A stretch of 10,700 nucleotides of DNA from Bacteroidota bacterium (GCA_030632865.1 DAOVTY010000089.1:1-10700); one strand, 5' to 3'. Positions 1 through 6,980 are shown, counted from the stretch's first letter. The notes: generated from the sequence alone by a model not told the origin. Numbers and translations are program-made.

Positions 1-795
1 AATCGTTTGAGCATTGGTATTCAATCTTTTCAGGATGAATATTTGAAAAAAATGAACCGCCGTCATAATTCAAAACAGGCAGTAGAATCGGTTGAAAATG
101 CAATAAAAATAGGATTCGAAAATATTAGTGTTGACCTGATTTATGGACTACCTAAATTAACTGATAACGAATGGAAAGAGAGTTTAAGCAGAGTATTTCA
201 ACTTTCGGTTCAGCATCTTTCTGCATACCATTTAACTTACCACCAAGGCACAGTTTTTTATAACTGGCTTAAAAAGGGTACTTTAAATGAGTTAAAAGAG
301 CGAGAAAGTATTTCGCAATTTAATATTCTGATAGAGGAGGCAGAAAAAAACGGATTTCAACAATATGAAATCTCTAATTTTGCAAAAAATAAAATCTATT
401 CTAAACACAATAAATCTTACTGGTTTGGCAAAAAATATTTAGGATTAGGACCTTCGGCTCATTCGTTTAATGGATCTTCTAGAAGATGGAATATCTCCAA
501 TACTGAGAAATATATTGACGCAATAGAAAATAATAAATCATATTTTGAAGAGGAAAAATTAAGTGAAAGCGAAAAATATAATGAATATATTTTAACTCGA
601 ATTCGTACTATTTGGGGTGTATCTGTAGATTTTATAAAAAGTAATTTTGGAAATGAAAAAGCTACATATTTTCTGAAAAATATAGAAAAATATAAAAATT
701 CGGATTTAGTAATTCAGGACAATAATATTTTTACTCTCACAAAAAATGGTCTGTTTGTTTCAGATGAGATTATGACCAATTTGATGATTATATAA
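1..795 (+). CDS. hemW: HemW, haem chaperone / radical SAM coproporphyrinogen III oxidase-like protein (5' end missing)
   Basis: The reading frame is open from base 1 (Asn-Arg-Leu-Ser-Ile-Gly-Ile-Gln-Ser), so the gene enters from the left and the TTG at base 7 is an internal leucine codon. The 264 visible residues match the C-terminal two thirds of HemW, a family of about 375 residues. Seen are the radical-SAM barrel strand NRLSIGIQSFQ at the start, the DLIYGLP motif at about 45-51, YEISNFA at about 122-128, HNKSYW at 136-141 and the GLGPSAHS stretch after it. The HNxxYW motif is typical of HemW and is thought to take part in haem binding. The CxxxCxxC motif that binds the 4Fe-4S cluster lies in the missing part. 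HemW proteins act in the cytoplasm as haem chaperones rather than as true HemN oxidases. The C-terminal end (LTKNGLFVSDEIM) has the usual family form, so the 3' end is intact. The next gene, dut, has its own promoter. Confidence 0.93.
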   Translation, partial: NRLSIGIQSFQDEYLKKMNRRHNSKQAVESVENAIKIGFENISVDLIYGLPKLTDNEWKESLSRVFQLSVQHLSAYHLTYHQGTVFYNWLKKGTLNELKERESISQFNILIEEAEKNGFQQYEISNFAKNKIYSKHNKSYWFGKKYLGLGPSAHSFNGSSRRWNISNTEKYIDAIENNKSYFEEEKLSESEKYNEYILTRIRTIWGVSVDFIKSNFGNEKATYFLKNIEKYKNSDLVIQDNNIFTLTKNGLFVSDEIMTNLMII

Positions 796-873
796 TTGTT
801 ATTCAGCAAGTTATTTTTGATATTCAGAATTGTAATTATTGTTTATTGAACCCTCAATTTCTTAATATTTCTT

Positions 874-881
874 TATCTTTG
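874..881 (+). promoter_or_regulatory. Predicted Bacteroidota -7 promoter box for dut
   Basis: TATCTTTG is an exact match to the Bacteroidota -7 consensus TAnnTTTG and ends 26 nt before the dut ATG. The best upstream TTG (846-848) is 25 nt away, longer than the roughly 19-21 nt expected for the -33 box, so that element is poor. A short hairpin ATTGA-ACCC-TCAAT (845-858) followed by T-rich sequence lies just upstream and might weakly end hemW transcription, but its five AT-rich pairs are not convincing. Confidence 0.5.
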
Positions 882-907
882 CCGTTCTTTAAAAAACAGA
901 ATTTAAA

Positions 908-1342
908 ATGCAGGTTAAAATAGTTAATAAATCGAGTAACGAATTACCGGCTTATAGTACTGAAATGTCAGCCGGTATGGACTTGAGGGCTAATCTACAG
1001 GAATCTGTAGTTTTAAAACCCATGGAAAGAAAACTAATTCCGACAGGACTTTTTATTGAACTCCCTCAAGGTTTTGAAGCACAAATTAGACCACGAAGCG
1101 GGCTGGCATTAAAAAAGGGAATTACTGTTTTAAACACACCCGGAACTATTGATGCTGACTATCGTGGGGAGATTGGAATTATTTTAATTAATCTTTCTAC
1201 CAAAAACTTTGTTATTGAGAGCGGAGAACGCATTTGCCAAATGATAATTGCTGCGCACGAAACTGTAAATTGGAATTTGGTAGAAACGTTAGACAAAACA
1301 GATAGAGGTGCTGGAGGTTTTGGACACACCGGGAAAAAGTAA
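908..1342 (+). CDS. dut: dUTP diphosphatase (dUTPase)
   Basis: This enzyme hydrolyses dUTP to dUMP and pyrophosphate in the cytoplasm, keeping uracil out of DNA and supplying dUMP for thymidylate synthesis. All five motifs of the homotrimeric dUTPase family are present: SAGMDLR at 21-27 (I), RPRSG at 61-65 (II), GTIDADYRG at 79-87 (III), with the expected catalytic Asp82 and the sugar-selecting Tyr85, GERICQMII at 106-114 (IV), and the flexible C-terminal arm RGAGGFGHTG at 133-142 (V). At 144 residues it has the normal family length and appears complete and functional. It starts at the only sensible ATG. It is preceded by a consensus -7 box and followed, after 80 nt, by an envelope gene group on the same strand with which it may be cotranscribed. 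Confidence 0.97.
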   Translation: MQVKIVNKSSNELPAYSTEMSAGMDLRANLQESVVLKPMERKLIPTGLFIELPQGFEAQIRPRSGLALKKGITVLNTPGTIDADYRGEIGIILINLSTKNFVIESGERICQMIIAAHETVNWNLVETLDKTDRGAGGFGHTGKK

Positions 1343-1422
1343 AAGGTGATATTCTTATTCTTTCATTTCTGTTAAAAATATATCGAGAATTGGAAGAGAA
1401 AAGAAATAATAATTAATAGAAA

Positions 1423-3183
1423 ATGATTAGAAAAATATATTGGTTTAGTTTTATTTTATTTACACTGTTTCTGGTTTCTTGTTCAGCAACAAAAAAAGTA
1501 ACCGAGCAAGAAGTTGCAAATGCTGCAATTAATAAACCAGTTGATGAGCTTGCAGAACAAAAACAGATGGAGTTTGAATATCTCTTTTTGGAGGCATTAA
1601 AACAAAAAATGTTTGGGAATATGCAAGAAGCAATTCAATTGTTATCAAGTTGTTTAGAAATAGACCCAAACTCCTCGGCTGCTATGTTCGAGTTAGCAAA
1701 TATTCATGCTGCAAATAACGATTTTATAAGTGCATCGTTGTTGCTCGAAAAAGCAATAAGTATAAACTCTGAGAATAAGTGGTATAAACAATTGCTGGCT
1801 CAAATTTATCAGCAATCGAAGAGGTTTTCTGCTGCTGCCGAAATTTACACCCAGCTTTTACAAGACGACCCAGGTAACATGGAGTTTTTATATACAAAAG
1901 CAATTTTATTGGCAAACGCTAAGAAGTTTAATGAAGCCATTGAAACTTATGATTTAATGGAAAGTGAATCGGGTATTAACGAGCAAATTTCTGTTGCAAA
2001 ACAGCAGTTGTATGTTGCGGCTGGTAATATTGATGCGGCTTTTACTGAGATAGAAAAACTAATTGATTTTGATCCTAACGAAGCTACATATTACGGCTTA
2101 TTAGCCGATTTGTATTTGAGCACCGGAGATAGTGTAAATGCGTTGGCGAATTATAATAAGATTTTGGTAATGGATCCGGAGAATGGATTTGTACATTTTT
2201 CGCTGGCAAATTATTACATCTCTATCAAAGAATTTGATAAGTCATACGAAGAGACAAAAAAAGGTTTTTCTAGTGATAATGTTGATATTAAAAATAAGTT
2301 GCAATTATATATGATGCTAACATCAAACCGCAACGAATCTAAAATTACCGACGAAAAAGAAGAAGAACTTATTCAGATACTTCTAGGTAAACATCCCGAT
2401 GATTTTTTGGTTTATACAGTACAAGCCGAAAGTTTAATTAAAAAACAAAAATTGCCCGAAGCGAGAGTTGCTCTGTTAAAAGCTCTTGATATTCAGTCGA
2501 ATGATTATCTGATGTGGGAACGGGTTTTACTTATCGATAATGATTTACAAGACTGGGAAGGACTCTATAAACATAGTAAAGAGACTATCGAACTTTTTCC
2601 AAATCAACCACAAGGATATTTATTAAATGTAGTAGCTACTATTCAGTTAGAAAAATTTGAAGAGGCAGTAACAGTATCAGAAGAGGGGATTGATTTTATT
2701 GTTGACAACCCACAATTAGAAGGTCAGTTTTTAATGCTTAAAGGAGAAGCTGTTTATAAATTGAATAGAAAACAGGAAGCATTTAAACTGTTTGAAAAAG
2801 CCGTTGAATTAGATCGCGAAAATTATATAGCCATGAATAATTATGCGTATTATTTATCGCTCGATGGTGGCGATTTAGATAAAGCAGAACGAATGAGTGG
2901 TAAAGTTGTTGAGCGATTTCCTAATAATGCAACATATTTAGACACACATGCGTGGGTGTTGTTTAAAAAAGGAGAATATAAGTTGGCAAAGTTTTATATG
3001 GAGGCAGCAATTAAAAACGATGGAGATAATAATGCAACTCTTCTAGAACATTATGGCGATATTTTATATATGTCGGATAAGCTGGATGAAGCAAAAGAAT
3101 ATTGGGAAAAAGCAAAAGATAATGGTGGAAGTTCTGACGTTTTATTGCGCAAAATCAGAGATCAAAAATATTTTGAAGAGTAG
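1423..3183 (+). CDS. Tetratricopeptide-repeat lipoprotein
   Basis: The 586-residue protein begins with a lipoprotein signal peptide: basic MIRK, a hydrophobic core and the lipobox LVSC with acylated Cys20. It is therefore predicted to be membrane anchored, facing the periplasm or sitting on the outer membrane. Nearly all the rest is helical repeats of TPR type. Clear units lie at about 51-84, 85-118, 119-152, 153-186, 222-255, 256-289, 435-467 and 541-570, with typical Ala/Gly/Tyr positions and DPN/DPE turns between helices. The repeats around 290-430 are degenerate. TPR arrays bind peptides or partner proteins, and no catalytic domain is visible. The stop codon is 2 nt from the start of the DUF4292 lipoprotein gene, so the two are almost certainly translated from one message. 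Its partner is unknown; the neighbours suggest a role in outer-membrane or cell-wall assembly. The ATG at 1423 directly precedes the signal peptide, which fixes the start. Confidence 0.9.
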   Translation: MIRKIYWFSFILFTLFLVSCSATKKVTEQEVANAAINKPVDELAEQKQMEFEYLFLEALKQKMFGNMQEAIQLLSSCLEIDPNSSAAMFELANIHAANNDFISASLLLEKAISINSENKWYKQLLAQIYQQSKRFSAAAEIYTQLLQDDPGNMEFLYTKAILLANAKKFNEAIETYDLMESESGINEQISVAKQQLYVAAGNIDAAFTEIEKLIDFDPNEATYYGLLADLYLSTGDSVNALANYNKILVMDPENGFVHFSLANYYISIKEFDKSYEETKKGFSSDNVDIKNKLQLYMMLTSNRNESKITDEKEEELIQILLGKHPDDFLVYTVQAESLIKKQKLPEARVALLKALDIQSNDYLMWERVLLIDNDLQDWEGLYKHSKETIELFPNQPQGYLLNVVATIQLEKFEEAVTVSEEGIDFIVDNPQLEGQFLMLKGEAVYKLNRKQEAFKLFEKAVELDRENYIAMNNYAYYLSLDGGDLDKAERMSGKVVERFPNNATYLDTHAWVLFKKGEYKLAKFYMEAAIKNDGDNNATLLEHYGDILYMSDKLDEAKEYWEKAKDNGGSSDVLLRKIRDQKYFEE

Positions 3184-3185
3184 AA

Positions 3186-4079
3186 ATGACAAGCATGCAA
3201 ATTTTTAAAAACCCTATTGTTTTACTTTTATTGGCAACTGTTTGGTTATCATCGTGTCGTACGGCAAGAGAACTGCCAACTGCAGGAGTAAAATCTATAA
3301 GCACCGGAAAACTTCTAAAAAAAATAGAGCAAAATGCATTCGATTACGAATATCTTACAATTAAACGCATTAGTTGTCAGTTTTCGAATAACGATAAGAA
3401 AACCAATTTCACCATTAATTTAAAATCTTTAAATGATGAAAAAATATTGGTTTCTATTAGTAAATTAAGAGTGCCGGTTGGTAGAGTATTACTTACTCCC
3501 GATAGTGTAAAATACGTGAATTATATCGACCATAATTATTTTATTGACGGCTATTCTTATCTAAGTAGTTTTTTTAACATCGACATCGATTTTGCTACCA
3601 TTCAATCAATAATTTCTAACAATGCATTTTCGTATCGAAATGATGTTAAGAACAAGGATTTTAAAACTTTTGATTCTTTTATAGAAGACGGAATGTATGT
3701 GCTCCAGTCTGAAAAAACAAAAAAGATTTTTAAGATAGAGCAGAAAAGTAAAATTGGCAAAACGGGTAAGGAAGATCGTCGAATGAAACGTTTGGACGAC
3801 GAAGCTTTAATACTTCAAAAAATGTACTTTAACCCTGTAGATTTTGCATTAAAAGAGTTGATTATGAACGATAAAACCAATAATCGAATAATGAACATGA
3901 ATTTTAATGATTTTGTTGAAGTTGATAATAAAAATTATCCGAGTGTAATAGACATGAGTTTTAGATCAGAACAAAATGAGGTTAAACTCAAACTTAAAAT
4001 GTCAGGTTTTTCAATCGATAAAATTAATTCATTTAGTATTAAAATTCCTGAAAAATACGAAGAAATTAAAGTAGATTAA
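3186..4079 (+). CDS. DUF4292 family lipoprotein, possibly LolA/LolB-like
   Basis: This 297-residue protein carries a lipoprotein signal peptide ending in the lipobox LSSC (Cys24), so it is predicted to be lipid anchored. The core at about 85-150 (KILVSISKL, VGRVLLTPDSVKYV, then FIDGYSYLSSFFNIDIDF) is what I recognise as the DUF4292 signature: beta strands followed by a TPDSV turn and a helical segment. My recollection is that DUF4292 is grouped with the LolA/LolB-type lipoprotein carrier fold, which would make it a candidate receptor or carrier for lipoproteins or lipids; this is from memory and not proven by the sequence. The C-terminal half alternates charged and hydrophobic residues, consistent with strands of a half barrel. 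The start at 3186 is 2 nt after the preceding stop; an in-frame ATG at 3195 is an alternative and barely changes the signal peptide. An EnvC-like gene follows 45 nt downstream. Confidence 0.85.
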   Translation: MTSMQIFKNPIVLLLLATVWLSSCRTARELPTAGVKSISTGKLLKKIEQNAFDYEYLTIKRISCQFSNNDKKTNFTINLKSLNDEKILVSISKLRVPVGRVLLTPDSVKYVNYIDHNYFIDGYSYLSSFFNIDIDFATIQSIISNNAFSYRNDVKNKDFKTFDSFIEDGMYVLQSEKTKKIFKIEQKSKIGKTGKEDRRMKRLDDEALILQKMYFNPVDFALKELIMNDKTNNRIMNMNFNDFVEVDNKNYPSVIDMSFRSEQNEVKLKLKMSGFSIDKINSFSIKIPEKYEEIKVD

Positions 4080-4124
4080 GAATCATATCCGTTACATTCG
4101 TAAAAAATATAATTTTTGTTTCGG

Positions 4125-5315
4125 ATGAAAATTTTATCAATTACTATTTTTTTTATAACTCTCTGTTCATTTAGTTTTGGGCAGTCAATAACCGATTTGC
4201 AAAAGAAAAAACAAGATGCTGCAAACGAAATTAAATATACTTCTCGTTTGTTAAAAGAGGTTCAAAAAAATGAACAATCATCATTAAGTCGGCTTCAACT
4301 TTTAAATAATAAAATTAATCAGCGCAATACAATTATATTTAGTATAAATGGCGAAATAGATGTTTATCAGGAATTTATAGATAATAACTCTATGGTTATT
4401 GAATTGCTTAATACTGATATCAAACAAATTAAAAAGGAGTATGCAGAACTAATACGCTCTGCATATAGAAACAGAAATGCGTACGATAATGTATTATTTT
4501 TGCTTTCGGCAGAAAATGTAAATCAAGCTCACCGTAGGTTTCTGTACTTGAAAAGATATACGTCGTATCGAGAAAATCAGGCCGAAATAATTTTTGCAAT
4601 TCAGTTAGTTTTAAACAAAAAGATTGTAACACTGGAAGAGCAAAAAGTAACTAAGCAGAAATTAATTACAGAAACTCAAGAAGAGAATAAACAGTTATCA
4701 AAAGAGAAAACTCTGCAAAATAGAGAGTATAAAAACTTACATAATGAGCAACAAAATTTGCGTCAGAAACTAAAGCAACAACAACGTGTAGAGCAGCAAT
4801 TAGAGCGCGAAATACAACATATTATAGAGGAGGAAGCGCGTAAAAGTAGAGAATCCGGGGGATCGGGTTTTGCATTAACTCCAGAACAAAAACTTATCGG
4901 TAATAATTTTGCTCAGAATAAAAAACGACTTCCATGGCCCGTTGAGCGTGGCATTATTATCGAGCATTTTGGAATCCATCAGCATCCGGTTTTAACTAAC
5001 GTTAAGATTAAAAATAACGGAATAAATATTGCTACCGAAATTGGATCTAAAGTGCGTGCTATTTTTAACGGTGAGGTAAGTCGGGTTTTTGGTATTTCGG
5101 GTGGTAATACTGCTGTTATAATAAGGCACGGAACATATTTGAGTGTATATTCTAATTTGCGTGAAGTAGTGGTTAAAAAGGGCGAAAAAATATCTACAAA
5201 ACAAAGTATTGGTACAGTTTATTTTGATAAAGATGATATCAGCAAATCTATTCTTAAATTTCAAATTTGGCATGAAAATCAAAAACTTGATCCTGAAGAT
5301 TGGATTGTGAGATAG
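4125..5315 (+). CDS. envC: EnvC-like murein hydrolase activator (coiled coil plus degenerate LytM/M23 domain)
   Basis: The ATG at 4125 gives a 396-residue protein with a clean Sec signal peptide and likely cleavage after SFG (residue 19), leaving an N-terminal Gln. An in-frame TTG at 4116 would only add three residues before the basic start and is less likely. Residues about 22-240 are rich in Gln, Glu and Lys with heptad-like spacing and form a long coiled coil, followed by a linker and a LytM/M23 domain at about 267-396 (LPWPVERG onward). The metal and catalytic positions of active M23 peptidases are replaced: the HxGxD motif reads NNGIN (297-301), the HxH before the final strand reads ILK (376-378), and the YxHL-type His is Asn344. 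Only His335 of the RHG motif remains. This loss is the mark of EnvC/NlpD-type activators, which switch on N-acetylmuramoyl-L-alanine amidases at the division septum instead of cutting peptidoglycan themselves. No amidase gene lies in the window. It is the last gene of the plus-strand group and is followed by hairpins. Confidence 0.88.
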   Translation: MKILSITIFFITLCSFSFGQSITDLQKKKQDAANEIKYTSRLLKEVQKNEQSSLSRLQLLNNKINQRNTIIFSINGEIDVYQEFIDNNSMVIELLNTDIKQIKKEYAELIRSAYRNRNAYDNVLFLLSAENVNQAHRRFLYLKRYTSYRENQAEIIFAIQLVLNKKIVTLEEQKVTKQKLITETQEENKQLSKEKTLQNREYKNLHNEQQNLRQKLKQQQRVEQQLEREIQHIIEEEARKSRESGGSGFALTPEQKLIGNNFAQNKKRLPWPVERGIIIEHFGIHQHPVLTNVKIKNNGINIATEIGSKVRAIFNGEVSRVFGISGGNTAVIIRHGTYLSVYSNLREVVVKKGEKISTKQSIGTVYFDKDDISKSILKFQIWHENQKLDPEDWIVR

Positions 5316-5321
5316 ACGGGA

Positions 5322-5354
5322 ACCGAATTTTCCAAATCCGGTAATTATTTTTTT
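5322..5354 (+). terminator. Predicted terminator hairpin after envC
   Basis: ACCG (5322-5325) pairs with CGGT (5339-5342), and ATTT (5327-5330) with AAAT (5334-5337), around a TCC loop with one A-C mismatch. A run of seven T (5348-5354) begins five bases after the stem. This is the form of an intrinsic terminator on the plus strand, lying seven bases after the envC stop. The stem is modest. Confidence 0.5.
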
Positions 5355-5376
5355 AAAGGACTCGGAAAGTCCTTTT
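5355..5376. terminator. Bidirectional terminator between convergent genes
   Basis: AAAGGACT (5355-5362) and AGTCCTTT (5368-5375) form a perfect 8-bp stem with a CGGAA loop. The GGACT/AGTCC core is flanked by A3 on one side and T4 on the other, so both strands present a hairpin followed by a short U tract. It sits exactly between the end of envC (plus) and the end of the methyltransferase gene (minus), where a shared terminator is expected. Confidence 0.7.
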
Positions 5377-5378
5377 CC

Positions 5379-6161
5379 CTATTTCGAAATTACATAATAC
5401 ATTGCAGTTGTAAAAAAGTTTCGAAACCACGGAATTGCCGATATTAGCTTTGTTAGTTTGCGGGGTTTTAACCCGAATTTAGTTTCGTAGTTCGGATTTA
5501 CAAAAAAGAATGTTCGTTTGTTAATTGTATAGTTTTCAGTTGTTAAAATCTTCTCAAAACGTTCTATTGAAATTCCGGTATCTTTAATTTCTATCAATCC
5601 TTTAATTGTGCCTTCTGACTCGCCAAAAGCTTTTAAAATTGAACTATAAATTGAACGAGGAAGAAGATGAATATAAGGTAATTTTGATATGAATTTGTTG
5701 TAGCAAACTTGCTGATGACCACCAAAAGGATTTTGCCATGGAGGGAAACCAAGGAAAAATTTGCCATCATCTTTTAAAAATGCTTTAACAAAACTCATAA
5801 ATTTTTCCTGATTTGGAATATGTTCAATTACATCGCGCATTACAATTACGTCGTATTTTTTATCCGACGGTTTAACGTTGTAAATATTCTCACAAATTAA
5901 CTCCAAGTTATTTATGTTTTTATGTTCTTTGTAAAACTCTTTTGCTAATTTAATTCTACCACAAGCAATGTCTATTCCAGTTACTTTGCATCCTAAATCA
6001 ACAAATGGCTTAAGATTTCCAGCTTCTGCACATCCAATTTCTAGAACGGTTGTATTCGAATCAATATCCAGAAAATTTGATAAAAACGGAACGACAAACT
6101 TTTGGGTAGTTTTGGCTTGCTCGTTAAAGTATTGTTGTTTGTTATTGTGGCGTTTTTGCAT
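5379..6161 (-). CDS. Class I SAM-dependent methyltransferase, substrate unknown
   Basis: The 260-residue protein has a Rossmann-type methyltransferase domain. Motif I VLEIGCAEAGN is at 39-49, the acidic residue that should contact the SAM ribose is in GIDIA (Asp64), and the later strand with its following loop is YDVIVMRDVIEHI at 103-115, then the GKFFLGFPPW strand near 133-142. This pattern is that of the Methyltransf_11/25 type, which includes UbiG-like enzymes. The C-terminal part (about 143-260) is a lid with NPFGGHQQ and an aromatic-rich stretch, and does not tell me the substrate. The positively charged, hydrophobic C-terminus could lie against a membrane, but no transmembrane segment is obvious. 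It starts 33 nt after the Crp/Fnr gene stop on the same strand, so the two probably share a transcript, and it ends 2 nt from a bidirectional terminator. Function cannot be assigned beyond methyl transfer. Confidence 0.85.
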   Translation of the reverse strand: MQKRHNNKQQYFNEQAKTTQKFVVPFLSNFLDIDSNTTVLEIGCAEAGNLKPFVDLGCKVTGIDIACGRIKLAKEFYKEHKNINNLELICENIYNVKPSDKKYDVIVMRDVIEHIPNQEKFMSFVKAFLKDDGKFFLGFPPWQNPFGGHQQVCYNKFISKLPYIHLLPRSIYSSILKAFGESEGTIKGLIEIKDTGISIERFEKILTTENYTINKRTFFFVNPNYETKFGLKPRKLTKLISAIPWFRNFFTTAMYYVISK

Positions 6162-6194
6162 TACAAAATAGTTGTTCTTATAAAAAACCGGCCT

Positions 6195-6896
6195 TTAGAT
6201 ATTAGCTACCTTTTGTAGTTTTGGGATATCTAAAAATTTAATTTTTCTACCTTGCAATTCTATTAACTTATCGTGCTTAAATTCTGATAATAAACGTATA
6301 ACAGACTCTGTTGCAGTGCCAACTATATTTGCAAGCTCCTCGCGTGTTAACGATATTTGCAATGTATTTTGGTTATCTAAATCAAAATTTTCTTTTAAAA
6401 GAAGAAGAACTTCGGCCAATCTTTCGCGAACTGTTTTTTGTGCAATATCGGTAATATAGTCGTTCGCTTCACGCAATTCTGCACTAATAATTTGTAACAT
6501 GTGGTGCGAAAACTTCCAGTTATTTTCGATTAAATAAAGTAAAGTTTGATACGGAATGTGGCATAAAACTGCATCTTCTATAACTTTAGCAGTTGTGCAA
6601 GCCGACTCTTGGCTAAGTAGAGACCGATAGGCAATAATCTCATTTTTTTTAGCAAATCTTATAATTTGCTCTTTGCCATCGATTCCTGTTTTATATATTT
6701 TTATAATACCTCGTGTAACACAGAAAAAGCCTGTTAGTCGGCTTCCTTCGCGATAAATTATTGTACCTTTTTTATACAACGAACAAATTTTTTCGTAATT
6801 CAAACGATTAAACTCATCCTCCTTTAATTTCATAAACAGCTGAAATCCACTTAAATTGGTCTCGTCTTCAGTTGGCCTTTTAATTGCACTCCTCAT
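6195..6896 (-). CDS. Crp/Fnr family transcriptional regulator
   Basis: At 233 residues it has the family's usual length and layout: a cyclic-nucleotide-binding-like beta barrel at about 35-125, a long dimerisation helix at about 126-160 and a winged helix-turn-helix at about 160-225. The motif TREELANIVGTATESVIRLL (184-203) is a clear HTH_CRP; Glu197 and Arg201 occupy the places of the Crp residues Glu181 and Arg185 that read the TGA core of the half-site. The phosphate-binding cassette is changed: aligned with Crp, Glu72, Arg82 and Ser83 become Tyr90, Cys100 and Thr101, so cAMP binding is unlikely. Cysteines at 38, 59, 100 and 112 do not form the Fnr 4Fe-4S pattern. The effector is therefore unknown. 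It is transcribed divergently from the pirin gene across a 156-bp gap and precedes the methyltransferase gene. The ATG at 6896 is the natural start. Confidence 0.9.
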   Translation of the reverse strand: MRSAIKRPTEDETNLSGFQLFMKLKEDEFNRLNYEKICSLYKKGTIIYREGSRLTGFFCVTRGIIKIYKTGIDGKEQIIRFAKKNEIIAYRSLLSQESACTTAKVIEDAVLCHIPYQTLLYLIENNWKFSHHMLQIISAELREANDYITDIAQKTVRERLAEVLLLLKENFDLDNQNTLQISLTREELANIVGTATESVIRLLSEFKHDKLIELQGRKIKFLDIPKLQKVANI

Positions 6897-6912
6897 TTTT
6901 CGCTCTTAAATA

Positions 6913-6946
6913 TTATTAATATAAAAACCAAACACAATATTAATAA
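6913..6946. repeat. Perfect 10-bp inverted repeat in the divergent intergenic region
   Basis: TTATTAATAT (6913-6922) is repeated as its reverse complement ATATTAATAA (6937-6946) across a 14-nt spacer. It lies 17-50 bases upstream of the Crp/Fnr start codon, at or just downstream of the predicted start of its transcript. It may be an operator or a weak RNA hairpin in the leader. Both arms are made only of A and T in an AT-rich region, so chance cannot be ruled out. Confidence 0.45.
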
Positions 6947-6949
6947 AAT

Positions 6950-6980
6950 TAAATATACAATTTGATGCTTGATTTACAAA
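6950..6980 (-). promoter_or_regulatory. Predicted Bacteroidota promoter for the Crp/Fnr gene
   Basis: Read on the minus strand, TTTG (6977-6980) is followed after exactly 19 nt by TATATTTA (6950-6957). This matches the Bacteroidota -33 TTTG and, in five of six fixed positions, the -7 TAnnTTTG box, with normal spacing. Transcription would start near 6943, giving a leader of about 45 nt before the ATG at 6896. Confidence 0.45.

Noticed and set aside
1343..1422. Pyrimidine-rich then purine-rich stretches between dut and the TPR gene, considered as a hairpin
   Set aside because: The two stretches pair only with several mismatches, and no T tract or promoter box is present.
4116..4124. Possible TTG start of envC three codons upstream
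   Set aside because: The ATG at 4125 directly starts a normal signal peptide (MKILSITIFF), and TTG starts are rarer.
4992..5282. 96-codon open frame on the minus strand
   Set aside because: It lies inside the LytM domain coding region of envC and has a Tyr/Phe/Ile-rich composition typical of antisense reading of AT-rich DNA.
5968..6171. 67-codon open frame on the plus strand, overlapping the methyltransferase start
   Set aside because: Antisense to the SAM-binding motif region of the methyltransferase; no start context or recognisable features.
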